Shown here: positions 25,256 to 33,960 of the stretch, piece by piece
How positions within the stretch are numbered: position 1 is the first letter of the stretch
Layout: each line of letters begins with the position of its first letter
Assembly (NCBI RefSeq): GCF_019802045.1
Contig: NZ_JAHVHU010000015.1
Coordinates: 96,128-160,127, forward strand
DNA: 64,000 bases
Source of the DNA: Membranihabitans marinus
Lineage (GTDB): Bacteria; Bacteroidota; Bacteroidia; Chitinophagales; Saprospiraceae
Direction: 5' to 3'
Program-made: the position numbers and the translations under genes
Notes under the pieces: model-generated
Told to the model about the DNA's origin: nothing
The model's input: the letters and a program-made list of their open reading frames with translations, nothing else
Database searches by the model: none

Positions 25256-26971
25256 ATGATACATCAATTCTTTTCAACGCTACGAAATATATCGCTGACC
25301 ATCAGTGTCTTGCTTTTGTTTTTGACGTCTTGCAATGAAGATATCCTGGAAGAAAAACCATTGGATTTCTTTTCTCCTGAAAATGCATTTCTCACTGAAG
25401 AAGGGGTTGTTCAGGGCATTACTGCCATCCATGAGCGGGTTCGGGATGCGTACTATTCCTTCACAAAATTCGGGACCATGAATTGGCGGGCGCATGGGAG
25501 CGATCTGGGGTATGTCGGGGAATCACCTTTACGGACACCAAACTATATCAACAGCTATAAGGATATATCTCCCACCAGAAGATATGTGGTCGATACCTGG
25601 AACACCGGATATCAGATTATACAAATGGCGAATGTATTGATTGATAAAATTCAAGACCTGGATGCGGCCGTTTTTGAGAATGGAGAGGATGGTAAAAACC
25701 TGTACCTTGGAGAAGCTCGTTTTTTCCGGGCCTGGCAGTATCGCTATCTGGTTTCTACCTATGGTGATATCCCACTGCTTACAGAGCCCGTAGAGTCCGC
25801 TAAAGCAGACTTTGTGCGGGATCCGGTTAGTGCGGTGCATGCTCAGATGGAGCAGGATTTTGAATTTGCCGCAGAGCATCTGCCAAATCCAGGCGAAGAA
25901 GCGGCACCCGGACGGATTACAAAAGGTCCAGCTATGCACTATCTGGGGGAGGTTTATTTGGAGCAAGGGAAGGCTCAGGAAGCCGTTGCTGTTCTGACAA
26001 AAGTGGTTGATAATTTTGATTATGCTTTAATGACGGATCGATTTGGGAACCTCCTCGGCAATGATGTGTTTGGTTCAGGTGATGCCTTCTTTGATTTATT
26101 TGGATTTGAGAATCACAACCTCCCAGAAAACACAGAAGACATGTGGGTGATCCAGGTAGAACCCCTGATTCAGGGCGGGGGTCAAATCAGTAGTGCGTAT
26201 ATCTTCGGTCCGCGGTATTTTGACCTGGGATTGACCCCGGATGGATACGAGTCCATCCTTGGGGTGAAATTCGACGGACGGTATACCGGTTATTCAGATA
26301 CACTGAGCCGGGGTACTGCAAATGTTCGCGGAACCAGTCTGGTCTATTATACCATCTGGCAGGGTGACTGGGATACCGATATTCGCAATGCGGAGCATAA
26401 TATAAAACGAAATTATTATTACGATAATCCCGAGTCTGCGTACGACGGCCAAAAGATCGATTTAAGTGCTTATAATCCACCGCGTCCCAATCTTCTTCAG
26501 GATACGACGAAAATACTCTACCCGATGCATACGAAGTTTTTGGATCCGTTGAATTATTTTTTACAGCCCAACCGGGCCGGTGGGGGAATCACTCACAAAG
26601 ACTGGTATGCACTGAGATTTGCAGAGACGTTGTTGCTCAGAGCGGAGGCCTTTCTTGGCGTGGGAGATCCAGAGTCCGCCGCTGCTGATGTGAATCGGGT
26701 ACGAAACCGGGCTGAGGCGACGCCGGTATCTGTTGCTGATATTGACATTGATTACATACTGGACGAAAGAGCCAGGGAGTTGTACGGCGAGGAATGGCGG
26801 TTGGTCACCTTACGAAGAGTTGGTAAGTTGCTGGAACGAACACTAAAATACAACGATAACCCTGCTAATCCAGGGGCTGGTATGGAACCGCACAATGTAC
26901 TGTGGCCAATCCCTCAGGAACAGATTGATTTGAATGTGGATGCTGAGTTCGCACAGAACCCAGGATATTGA
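25256..26971 (+). CDS. SusD/RagB-family surface lipoprotein (2)
   Basis: 571 residues with a lipobox ending at C26 ('LLLFLTSC'). SusD landmarks: 'LDFFSPENAFLTEEGVVQG', 'GEARFFRAWQYRYLVSTYGDIPLL', 'ITKGPAMHYLGEVYLEQGK', 'RFAETLLLRAEAFLGVGD', 'DERARELYGEEWRLVTLRR', and the characteristic C-terminus 'AEFAQNPGY'. It is the partner of the preceding SusC (2). It is followed by a 310-base gap, so the next genes may have their own promoter. Confidence 0.94.
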   Translation: MIHQFFSTLRNISLTISVLLLFLTSCNEDILEEKPLDFFSPENAFLTEEGVVQGITAIHERVRDAYYSFTKFGTMNWRAHGSDLGYVGESPLRTPNYINSYKDISPTRRYVVDTWNTGYQIIQMANVLIDKIQDLDAAVFENGEDGKNLYLGEARFFRAWQYRYLVSTYGDIPLLTEPVESAKADFVRDPVSAVHAQMEQDFEFAAEHLPNPGEEAAPGRITKGPAMHYLGEVYLEQGKAQEAVAVLTKVVDNFDYALMTDRFGNLLGNDVFGSGDAFFDLFGFENHNLPENTEDMWVIQVEPLIQGGGQISSAYIFGPRYFDLGLTPDGYESILGVKFDGRYTGYSDTLSRGTANVRGTSLVYYTIWQGDWDTDIRNAEHNIKRNYYYDNPESAYDGQKIDLSAYNPPRPNLLQDTTKILYPMHTKFLDPLNYFLQPNRAGGGITHKDWYALRFAETLLLRAEAFLGVGDPESAAADVNRVRNRAEATPVSVADIDIDYILDERARELYGEEWRLVTLRRVGKLLERTLKYNDNPANPGAGMEPHNVLWPIPQEQIDLNVDAEFAQNPGY

Positions 26972-27281
26972 TTAATTGTAGTTTGTGAATGATTAATTTT
27001 TAACTTAGCACATCGGACGATTGATGAATCCGGAGTAAGCGTAATGCGAGAGCCTTCTTTTTTGCTGTAACTCAGGTCAGTGGCAAAGAGGTGTACGGCG
27101 AACTTAAGCTATTGCTTCGATTTATAAATTGAGTATGCTGTTGAAGAGCGGTGAGAAAAGAATCCGTCCATAGTGTATAGTATTGATGAGTTCGTGCACT
27201 AGGAACTGTGTATCGATCTCGTAATTTGCTTATCTCTATGATGCGCAATCAAATCTTTTTCTATTTGAAAATTAATTAAGC
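26972..27281. other. Intergenic region, nothing recognised
   Basis: 310 bases with short stop-rich frames on both strands. I found no convincing TAnnTTTG promoter, hairpin or gene remnant. It separates the second SusC/SusD pair from the ceramidase-like gene. Confidence 0.45.
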
Positions 27282-28691
27282 ATGATAAAATTTCAGTTCA
27301 GGAATGCACGTAGGGTACATGGGGTACCATTGATTTTAAGTGTAGTATTATTATGGTTCGTTTCATCTGAAGCAATTGCCCAATCCAACGAGGACGCTCT
27401 CCGTATTTCTACTTTTGATATCGATGTCACCCCACCGGTAGATCGGGATTATCTGACCTACGACCCGCAGGTCGGCACCTGGGATATGGGATTACGGGCA
27501 AAAGGGGTGGTCATACAGGGATCTGGAAAGCCTGTTGTACTTTGTGCTATCGACTGGATTGCTATAGGAAATGAAGGCATGGACGCCTTCAAAGGAACCT
27601 TGTCAAAGGCGGCAGGCACTACACCAGAGCGGGTCAGTGTCAATGTGCTGCATCAGCACGATGCACCTCGGTGTGATTTTGGTGCTGAACAACGAATACT
27701 GGCTGCGGGGGCTGACCCGGCCTCCTATCAACCTGTCAATTTTGATGGAACCTTTGCCCGAAAAGTCTTGCAGGAACTCCGTTCCGCAGTATCCACTTCA
27801 TTGGACCAAAGCAAGCCCATTAACAAAATAGGTTTCGGAGAAGCGGAAGTGTATAAGGTGGCTTCAAACCGGAATATTTACGATGAAAAGGGGATGGTCC
27901 GGGCTACGCGCTATACGGCTACGGCTGATCCTGAATTGAGAGCCGAGCCCGAAGGCCTAATCGACCCCATGGTGTCGGTGGTTAGCTTTTGGAATGAGGA
28001 GGAACCGGTGGCCGTTCTGAGTTTTTATGCCACCCATCCGCAGAGCTATTACCGCACAGGTATCCCCAATCCTGATTTTCCGGGAATAGCGCGGTTTATG
28101 CGTCAACTGGCAGTGCCTCAGGCATTGCACATTCATTTTGACGGAGCGGGAGGAAATATTGGAGCCGGTAAGTACAATGATGGATCACCGGAGAACCGGG
28201 GAATCCTGGCCGGCCGTCTGGCCGATGGCATGAAACGGGCTTGGGAAGCTACTGAAATACAGGATATTAATTCTATGAACTGGGAAGTAGAAAAAGTCTC
28301 TCTTCCGCCCCGTAAAAACCTTTATGACATTCGGTCTGCACTGGTGAACGGAGATACGTCCTATCACAAGGACAATGGATTGGCACGGAAAATGGCTTTT
28401 CTGGATCGGATGGAACGTGGAGCGAAGATCGATATCGGTATGTTGGCTGTAAATGACGTCCGTATTCTGTATATGCCGGGAGAACTGTTTGTGGAATACC
28501 AACTGGCGGCGAAAGCGGAGCGACCCGACCTAAAGGTGGCTATGGCCGCCTATGGCGATCTGGGACCCGGATATATTGGTACTGAAGTTTCATACGAAAA
28601 AGGCGGCTATGAGGTTAGTGAGCGGGCCTCTAATGTGGACCCCAGTGTGGAAGGGGTGTTGATGGGAGCGGTTAGAAAATTGCTGAAGTAA
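27282..28691 (+). CDS. Second neutral-ceramidase-like exported protein
   Basis: 469 residues with a Sec signal (VPLILSVVLLWFVSSEAIAQ). The same family layout as the 11.6-kb gene: 'ISTFDIDVTPPVDRDYL', 'CAIDWIAIGNEG', 'VNVLHQHDAPRCDFG' with H124 and H126, and 'LSFYATHPQSYYR' with a third candidate metal histidine near 250. The region aligned with the ceramidase nucleophile loop reads 'DGAGGNIGAGKYNDGSPENR', again without the GDVSPN serine. It lacks the extra C-terminal beta domain of the first protein. Two divergent members in one region suggest a shared substrate class, perhaps amide- or ester-linked glycoconjugates (inference). Confidence 0.72.
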   Translation: MIKFQFRNARRVHGVPLILSVVLLWFVSSEAIAQSNEDALRISTFDIDVTPPVDRDYLTYDPQVGTWDMGLRAKGVVIQGSGKPVVLCAIDWIAIGNEGMDAFKGTLSKAAGTTPERVSVNVLHQHDAPRCDFGAEQRILAAGADPASYQPVNFDGTFARKVLQELRSAVSTSLDQSKPINKIGFGEAEVYKVASNRNIYDEKGMVRATRYTATADPELRAEPEGLIDPMVSVVSFWNEEEPVAVLSFYATHPQSYYRTGIPNPDFPGIARFMRQLAVPQALHIHFDGAGGNIGAGKYNDGSPENRGILAGRLADGMKRAWEATEIQDINSMNWEVEKVSLPPRKNLYDIRSALVNGDTSYHKDNGLARKMAFLDRMERGAKIDIGMLAVNDVRILYMPGELFVEYQLAAKAERPDLKVAMAAYGDLGPGYIGTEVSYEKGGYEVSERASNVDPSVEGVLMGAVRKLLK

Positions 28692-28743
28692 CCTGAGTCA
28701 ATTGATTTTTCCGGTACCTTAAACAGCTTGTTGGTATTAAATA

Positions 28744-29742
28744 ATGAATAAAATTCCTTTTTTACTCATTTTATGTGGATTACTGCCAGGCCTGCTTCAG
28801 GCGCAGTTTTCATCTTATCGATGGCAAAAGGTTACCGATTCTGCGGACTGGTCCAACCGGGATTCGCAAGGCGAATTAGTTCACGACGGACACATGTGGA
28901 TATTCGGAGGTTGGGAATCCTCTTACGAATCACCTCCTCGAGATGTATGGAAGTCAGCCAACGGGAAAAACTGGGAACTCGTAACGGACAAGGCGCCCTG
29001 GCTGCACAGCGATCTCCCCATGTCCATCGCATTTAAGAATAAAATGTGGCTGATGGGTGGTTGGTACAATGGCCGACTGGAAGACCGTTCGGCCAGTAAT
29101 CAGGTCTGGTCGTCAGTGAATGGAAAAGATTGGGACCTGGTCACGGGAAATGCCGGCTGGTCGCCACGATGTGCTGCAGCCATTGTGGAATTCAAAGGGA
29201 AGATGTGGATACTGGGAGGAACAGCACAGTACTACTATGGAGGTGATACCAGCTTGTTGAATGATGTGTGGTATTCCGAGGATGGTGAATCCTGGCAGAT
29301 GGCCACTGAAAACGCCGGATGGCCGCCCCGTGCATTCCATCAGGCGGTCGTGCTCAACGATCGGATTTATGTGATGGGTGGTGGTGATTACGATCCCAAA
29401 TACAAAGGATATCATGACGTATGGAGCAGTGCAGACGGTATTCACTGGCGGGAAGAAATCAAAGCAACTCCCTGGCATGATCGCATTTGGTTCTCATCGG
29501 TCGTCTGGAGGGATTACATGTGGGTCATCGGAGGGTGGTCTGGAGACCCTTATAACAACTGGCCAGACACCTGGTATTCCCGGGATGGAAAAAACTGGAC
29601 AGAGCTCAAAACAGAAGGAAAACAATGGAAGGAACGACATGAACATTCTGTCTTTGTATTTGAAGATAAAATATGGATTGCCGGAGGGATGACCCCGCCT
29701 TTGGTCAATGATGTGTGGGTGCTGGATTGGTCTCCGGAGTAA
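28744..29742 (+). CDS. Kelch-like beta-propeller exported protein
   Basis: 332 residues with a Sec signal (IPFLLILCGLLPGLLQAQ). Five to six repeats of about 50 residues are built on 'F...MWIFGGW/MWLMGGW/MWILGGT/IYVMGGG/MWVIGGW/IWIAGGM', each followed by 'DVW.S.DGK.W', the Kelch pattern with BNR-like Asp turns. No catalytic signature was recognised, so binding or scaffolding at the cell surface or in the periplasm is likeliest. It is 52 bases downstream of the ceramidase-like gene, probably in the same transcript. Confidence 0.78.
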   Translation: MNKIPFLLILCGLLPGLLQAQFSSYRWQKVTDSADWSNRDSQGELVHDGHMWIFGGWESSYESPPRDVWKSANGKNWELVTDKAPWLHSDLPMSIAFKNKMWLMGGWYNGRLEDRSASNQVWSSVNGKDWDLVTGNAGWSPRCAAAIVEFKGKMWILGGTAQYYYGGDTSLLNDVWYSEDGESWQMATENAGWPPRAFHQAVVLNDRIYVMGGGDYDPKYKGYHDVWSSADGIHWREEIKATPWHDRIWFSSVVWRDYMWVIGGWSGDPYNNWPDTWYSRDGKNWTELKTEGKQWKERHEHSVFVFEDKIWIAGGMTPPLVNDVWVLDWSPE

Positions 29743-30394
29743 CCGTTGGCTGTGGAGTCACATTTTACGGCACCTTAACCCAATTCTGCTGTGTAACATT
29801 TTTCACCTCTGCCTTTTCGATGGCATACATTGGCGGTGTTTCATTTTTACCTCGGTACATGCCATTCATAAAATGACAATCATGCACGGGTGCTTCAATG
29901 CGAGCCAATGAGTGACCATTTTCCATCACGTTCATGGCGTAGATATTTTTGATGCCACAGATGGCTACCTTTTGTTAAAATTCAGAACTTTTTATTTCTA
30001 GCACTTTGTTCATACGTATAAAATTATTAATTTAGTCGTATTAAATGGGGGGGTAGGTGTTAGGACACCCCGAATCCTCGGGGCTATTAAGGGTAAGGAC
30101 GTATGGCGGTATAAGATTAAAGAATGAACTGACTAAACGTGTAAAGTGCTGATTCCTTTGACCATAAGGATATAAGCTATCGTGCCATGAAGGAAGTTTG
30201 TCAGGATGAATTTGGGCTCGATAATCCCGCTTTAGCGCACTCTTCGCACGGGCTTGCCGATCCCAGGATTGGCACGGGATCGGGGAGCTTGTGGGTATGG
30301 TTGGTGCATGAGGAAGATTACCGAGCTCATATCCTGACAAATATAGTTCAGTTTTTCACTACGAACAAAGGACTACAAACTAAAAACTAATAGC
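29743..30394. other. Remnant-rich intergenic region
   Basis: 652 bases without an intact gene. The left third holds the C-terminal remnant at 29765-29974 (-). The rest contains short GC-rich palindromic text (for example 'ccccgaatcctcgggg' near 30067) related in wording to the repeat area at 43.7 kb. The open frames at 30041-30390 have unnatural composition, and I do not accept them as genes. Confidence 0.45.
29765..29974 (-). pseudogene. C-terminal remnant, possibly of a beta-helix/GH28-like protein
   Basis: Reading leftward from 29974, 69 codons are open before TAA at 29765-29767: QKVAICGIKNIYAMNVMENG, then HSLARIEAPVHDCHFMNGMY, then RGKNETPPMYAIEKAEVKNV, ending TQQNWVKVP. It has normal protein-like composition and reads like the final coils of a right-handed beta-helix enzyme. 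A TAA closes the frame just upstream, and no suitable start or N-terminal part exists. It is the tail of a lost gene. Confidence 0.45.
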
Positions 30395-30652
30395 ATGGAT
30401 GCCAAGGTCACATTATCATTTGACAAAAAAGTCATAGAAAAAGCAAAGAAGTTTGCCGCTGAACACAACATTAGTCTCTCTCGATTAACAGAATTTCTGT
30501 ATCATCAGATTACGACCGGTCATTACCAGCAGTTGGAAGAGATGCCCATAGCGGACTGGGTGCAGGAGGTGGCCGAAGGACGTGCCGAGTATAAGACGCG
30601 AGCGGCCAGCCGGAAAGAAAGGAAAGATGATTATTTCCAATCCCGGAAATGA
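30395..30652 (+). CDS. DUF6364-like ribbon-helix-helix antitoxin
   Basis: 85 residues. 'KVTLSFDKKVIEKAKKFAAEHNISLSRLTEFLY' matches the strand-helix-helix DNA-binding part of DUF6364 antitoxins ('S.S.L.E.L'). The lysine/arginine-rich C-terminus should wrap the toxin. Its stop overlaps the start of the PIN toxin (AATGA at 30649-30652), so translation is coupled. It probably represses its own promoter. Confidence 0.75.
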   Translation: MDAKVTLSFDKKVIEKAKKFAAEHNISLSRLTEFLYHQITTGHYQQLEEMPIADWVQEVAEGRAEYKTRAASRKERKDDYFQSRK

Positions 30653-31068
30653 ATATTTTTCTCGATGCAAACATCCTGGTTTCAGTACTCAATAAAGAGT
30701 ACCCCGTCTTTACCTATTCATCTCGAATAATGAGTTTGGTGAAGTACCCACACATTCAATTGTACACAACCCCCGTCTGTCTGGCTATTGCCTGGTATTT
30801 TGCCGAAAAGAAGCATGGGCGTATTCGTGCGAATCAAAAGATGGCTCTTCTGTGTAGTCATATTGAGACAGCTGCGGTCGATCATTCAGTGGTTCAGCGA
30901 GCCTTACAAAATAAGGCCGTCGAAGACTTTGAAGACAGATTGGAATATCATTCTGCTTTGATGACTGGGTGTGAGTTTATCATCACCGAAAGTCCGGACG
31001 ATTTTTATTTCTCGAAGATTCCCGTTTTAAGAGCACAGGAGTTTTTGATCCATCATGTGACGGTTTAA
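30649..31068 (+). CDS. PIN-domain ribonuclease toxin
   Basis: 139 residues beginning MNIFLDANILVSVLNKEYP with D6 in the first PIN motif. A second acidic cluster is 'VEDFEDRLEYHSALMTGCEFIIT' (D93, D96, E113), the usual site before the last strand. The end 'VLRAQEFLI' is typical of this family. All motifs look intact. It overlaps the antitoxin start-to-stop by four bases. This is the second PIN module in the window, of a different subgroup from that at 11 kb. Confidence 0.78.
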   Translation: MNIFLDANILVSVLNKEYPVFTYSSRIMSLVKYPHIQLYTTPVCLAIAWYFAEKKHGRIRANQKMALLCSHIETAAVDHSVVQRALQNKAVEDFEDRLEYHSALMTGCEFIITESPDDFYFSKIPVLRAQEFLIHHVTV

Positions 31069-31088
31069 TCCGGTTTGCTCACTAAAAG

Positions 31089-32405
31089 CTAGGGAAACAC
31101 CATATATTTTATCGAACTGTCATAGATGGTGTAATGGATATAAGACCGGTTTTGCATCCAGAGTACCATTTTTTTATCACCCGGCTGCTGATAACGAGGT
31201 ACAAACGGTCGAACATTGTCGTATTCCGAATGACGGGTGACCGGTGTGATCCCCCAGTTCTTTCCAAAATCCGGCGTTTCTCCACGAGATATTTCAAAGA
31301 CTCCGTCAATCACATGAGAAAAATAGACCACCGATGGATCTACCGAGTCCAGTGTCAACCCCGCGGAATAATTCACTTCGCGCTGAGTGACATCGGGCAC
31401 ATCTTCGGGAAACCAGGGGCCGGAATAAATGATTTTGTGGTCGTGCCATTGTGATCCGTCAAAACGTGCATAATAATAATCATGCACTTTAAGTCGGGGA
31501 TACCGGCTGTAAGCGATGATGGGATAACCTTTATCATCTGCAGCGATATCAAAGATCCAGGAACGTCCTTTTTCTTCCGTAGCCTGATAAACAACGGTGG
31601 CATCGGTTGGATGAAAGGGCAATTGCTCGATCGTGCAAATCTTTTCACCATTGGCTCTCCAGAATGCGCCGTTTTCGTAGTAGCAATAATAGACCGAATT
31701 CAGTGGTTCTACACGCGGATGGCCATCTGTAAAAACCAAGTGAATGCGTGAACCACCGTCGGAATAGTACTTCACATAAGGCCGGTTGTTCGTATCCAGC
31801 TCCGGTGAAGTGATGACGACCTGGGGGTCGGACCAGGTTTTGCCATCATCTGTGGAAGTGATCAGGTTCGGTTTGTAACCGATCCATCGACCAAATGCGT
31901 ATATTTTATTGCTCTCTTTCTGAAGCCGAAAGGGGTTGGCGTACGTGTAGGTCTCTCGTTTATATTTGTCGAGTAATTCCTTTGTTTTCGGTTTAAACAC
32001 GATAGGTTGTCCGAAGGTGTTAATATTCCCGGGTTCTGTCGTGGTGGATTGGATGACTCCGTTTTTTCCTCCGTGCCAGGTAAACATCGTTAGAATATTA
32101 TGATCAGGTAATTCCAAAAACGCCGGATTATTGTGGTCGTCTATCTGGAGCTCCGGATAGATGATTTTATTTGAAATGTCGCCAGTGCTTAGCTCAATTG
32201 AAGCAGCTTCTACATCGCCAGTCTTCGTCACCCACCCGGTGACCACTTGTCTGTTTTCTTCGTCCCCCGCATAAATAGCGCGGGGATCACTAAACCAACA
32301 CCAGGCGCCGTCTTCAGTAATCGTTTCGATCGTCTGACTTGAAAGTGTCATTGATCCGGACAGCCATACCACAAGTAAAATCCAAAATCGAATGTAAATA
32401 TGCAT
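31089..32405 (-). CDS. BNR_4-type propeller enzyme (polysaccharide-lyase-like)
   Basis: 438 residues with a Sec signal (MHIYIRFWILLVVWLSGSMTLSSQ). The mature protein starts 'ETITEDGAWCWFSDPRAIYAG', the hallmark opening of BNR_4 proteins, and continues 'KTGDVEAASIEL', 'DDHNNPAFLELPDHNILTMFTWHG', 'ITSTDDGKTWSDPQ' (an Asp box), and 'GRSWIFDIAADDKGYPIIAYSRYP'. Some BNR_4 families are ulvan or related uronate lyases. Histidines in 'TWHG' and 'HDYYYARF' occupy plausible active-site strands. It is divergent from the esterase lipoprotein gene at 32.5 kb. Confidence 0.78.
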   Translation of the reverse strand: MHIYIRFWILLVVWLSGSMTLSSQTIETITEDGAWCWFSDPRAIYAGDEENRQVVTGWVTKTGDVEAASIELSTGDISNKIIYPELQIDDHNNPAFLELPDHNILTMFTWHGGKNGVIQSTTTEPGNINTFGQPIVFKPKTKELLDKYKRETYTYANPFRLQKESNKIYAFGRWIGYKPNLITSTDDGKTWSDPQVVITSPELDTNNRPYVKYYSDGGSRIHLVFTDGHPRVEPLNSVYYCYYENGAFWRANGEKICTIEQLPFHPTDATVVYQATEEKGRSWIFDIAADDKGYPIIAYSRYPRLKVHDYYYARFDGSQWHDHKIIYSGPWFPEDVPDVTQREVNYSAGLTLDSVDPSVVYFSHVIDGVFEISRGETPDFGKNWGITPVTRHSEYDNVRPFVPRYQQPGDKKMVLWMQNRSYIHYTIYDSSIKYMVFP

Positions 32406-32475
32406 AGTCTAAATTTATCTTGGGGGGTAAGGTAATAAATTATTGTTTACGTACACGTCTGCAGCAAACAATTTG

Positions 32476-32483
32476 TATTTTTG
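32476..32483 (+). promoter_or_regulatory. Candidate promoter -7 element of esterase lipoprotein gene
   Basis: TATTTTTG fits TAnnTTTG exactly and lies 28 bases before ATG 32511. It also argues against the TTG at 32481 as a start. No well-placed TTG is seen at -33. Confidence 0.4.
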
Positions 32484-32510
32484 ATTTCTCATCAACACTT
32501 CTTACATCCT

Positions 32511-33653
32511 ATGCGTGTTTTTTCGATCGTGATTATTGTCGTATTGATTGCAGGTTGTGCAGGACCCCGGAAAAATTCAGTTCCCGTGGCGGACCATCCT
32601 GACATTTGGTCCCGCATCGATACCTTTTTTGAACCACCTATCGAGTATCAAGGTGAATATGGCGATTACCGTTCTCCGTTGGTGTATTACAATGGCGATA
32701 CTGTTAAATCCAAAAAAGAATGGAACACCCGGCGTCTAGAAATCAAAAACACCTGGATGGATAAAATGGGCGCATGGCCGGCCTTGTTGGAGGATCAGAA
32801 GCTAACCCTGGTCGATAGTGTGCATCGGGAAGATTTTATGCAGTATACGGTCGAATTTAATTGGATGCCCAATGAAAAGACCTATGGTTATCTGTTGGTA
32901 CCGGACCGAAAAGGAAAAAAACCGGCAGTGATCACGGTATATTATGAACCGGAAACGGCCATCGGAATCACGGATATTGAAAACCGTGATTTTGCTTACC
33001 AGCTGGCAAAACGGGGATTCGTTACTTTATCACTTGGAACGAAGGACGCGTCTGAAGCAAAGACTTTTGCTTTGTATTACCCTACTATTGAGAATGCGGA
33101 AGTAGAACCGTTGTCCATGTTAGCGTATGCTGCGGCCAATGCCTGGTATGCGCTGTCACATTATCCGGAGGTGGATTCGAACCGGATCGGAATTACGGGG
33201 CACTCTTTCGGTGGTAAATGGTCCATGTTTGCCTCTTGTCTGTTTGATAAGTTTGCTTGTGCCGCCTGGTCAGATCCCGGTATTGTTTTTCAGGATGACC
33301 GTCCGAGTATTAATTACTGGGAACCCTGGTATCTGGGGTATCATCCCAAGCCTTGGCGGAAAAGAGGATTAATGACCGAAGACAATCCAGCGGTTGGGTT
33401 GTATCCTCAATTGCGTAAAGAAGGATTCAACTTGCAGGAGTTACATGCATTGATGGCCCCCCGTCCGTTTTTAGTGTCTGGAGGCTCTGAGGATCCGCCT
33501 TCCCGATGGAAAGTATTGAATCACAGTGTGGAGGTGAATTCGTTGCTGGGCTACCCTAATCGGGTTGCCATGGAAAATCGTCCCGACCATAGTCCCACTC
33601 CGGAATCCAATGAGGTGATTTATGAGTTTTTTGAGTATTTTTTGAGTGAGTAG
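32511..33653 (+). CDS. Alpha/beta-hydrolase esterase lipoprotein (dienelactone hydrolase/CE15-like)
   Basis: ATG 32511 gives 380 residues with a lipoprotein signal (MRVFSIVIIVVLIAGC, C16). The nucleophile is S232 in 'GITGHSFGGKWSMFASCLFD'. An aspartate ('WSDPGIVF') and a late histidine ('ENRPDHSPTPES', near 350) could complete the triad. 'LMAPRPFLVSGGSEDPPSRW' is typical of acetylxylan/glucuronoyl-esterase-like hydrolases. Lipid anchoring places it at the outer membrane. It stands between the BNR enzyme and the third SusC/SusD pair and is probably part of that polysaccharide locus. Confidence 0.8.
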   Translation: MRVFSIVIIVVLIAGCAGPRKNSVPVADHPDIWSRIDTFFEPPIEYQGEYGDYRSPLVYYNGDTVKSKKEWNTRRLEIKNTWMDKMGAWPALLEDQKLTLVDSVHREDFMQYTVEFNWMPNEKTYGYLLVPDRKGKKPAVITVYYEPETAIGITDIENRDFAYQLAKRGFVTLSLGTKDASEAKTFALYYPTIENAEVEPLSMLAYAAANAWYALSHYPEVDSNRIGITGHSFGGKWSMFASCLFDKFACAAWSDPGIVFQDDRPSINYWEPWYLGYHPKPWRKRGLMTEDNPAVGLYPQLRKEGFNLQELHALMAPRPFLVSGGSEDPPSRWKVLNHSVEVNSLLGYPNRVAMENRPDHSPTPESNEVIYEFFEYFLSE

Positions 33654-33960
33654 GATTTTGGAATTGGAAGGTGAAGATATGGTAGAAAAGAAGCCATCAA
33701 TACCGCTTGGTATTTATGATTTAGTGTACCAGCCTGGGATTGGTAAACCAATGAGAGGCTTGTATTCGCATGGATTGCCGAACCCAAAAACAACATCAGG
33801 CCATTAGCACTAGGAATCGAAAAGTTCCTACAGGTTATTTGATTAGCTAAAACATTTAGTGTCATTTTTTTTTCTAATAAAAAACCCGCCGCAAACAGTG
33901 TCTGCGGAGGGTTGAAGTTTTGATTCATCACTTTATTGATGCACAATTAACCATTAATAA
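33654..33960. other. Intergenic region between convergent genes
   Basis: 307 bases. The right end carries the terminator of the SusC/SusD operon (33872-33913). A 42-codon frame at 33679-33807 (+) has no support beyond being open. Nothing else was recognised. Confidence 0.5.
33872..33913 (-). terminator. Rho-independent terminator of susC-susD operon (3)
   Basis: On the minus strand AACCCTCCGCAGACAC pairs with GTTTGCGGCGGGTT (33883-33913), and the stem runs directly into TTTTTTATTAG. The hairpin starts 48 bases after the SusD stop. Downstream of the convergent esterase gene it has no good T-run, so it chiefly serves the minus strand. Confidence 0.75.

Noticed and set aside
30041..30390. Open frames on both strands between the Kelch gene and the PIN module
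   Set aside because: Composition is unnatural and the frames follow GC-rich repeat-like text. No motif, start signal or partner was found.
33679..33807. 42-codon plus-strand frame (starts MVEKKPSIPLGIYDL)
   Set aside because: Not linked to any promoter or recognisable family. It lies between two convergent genes, so chance is the simpler explanation.
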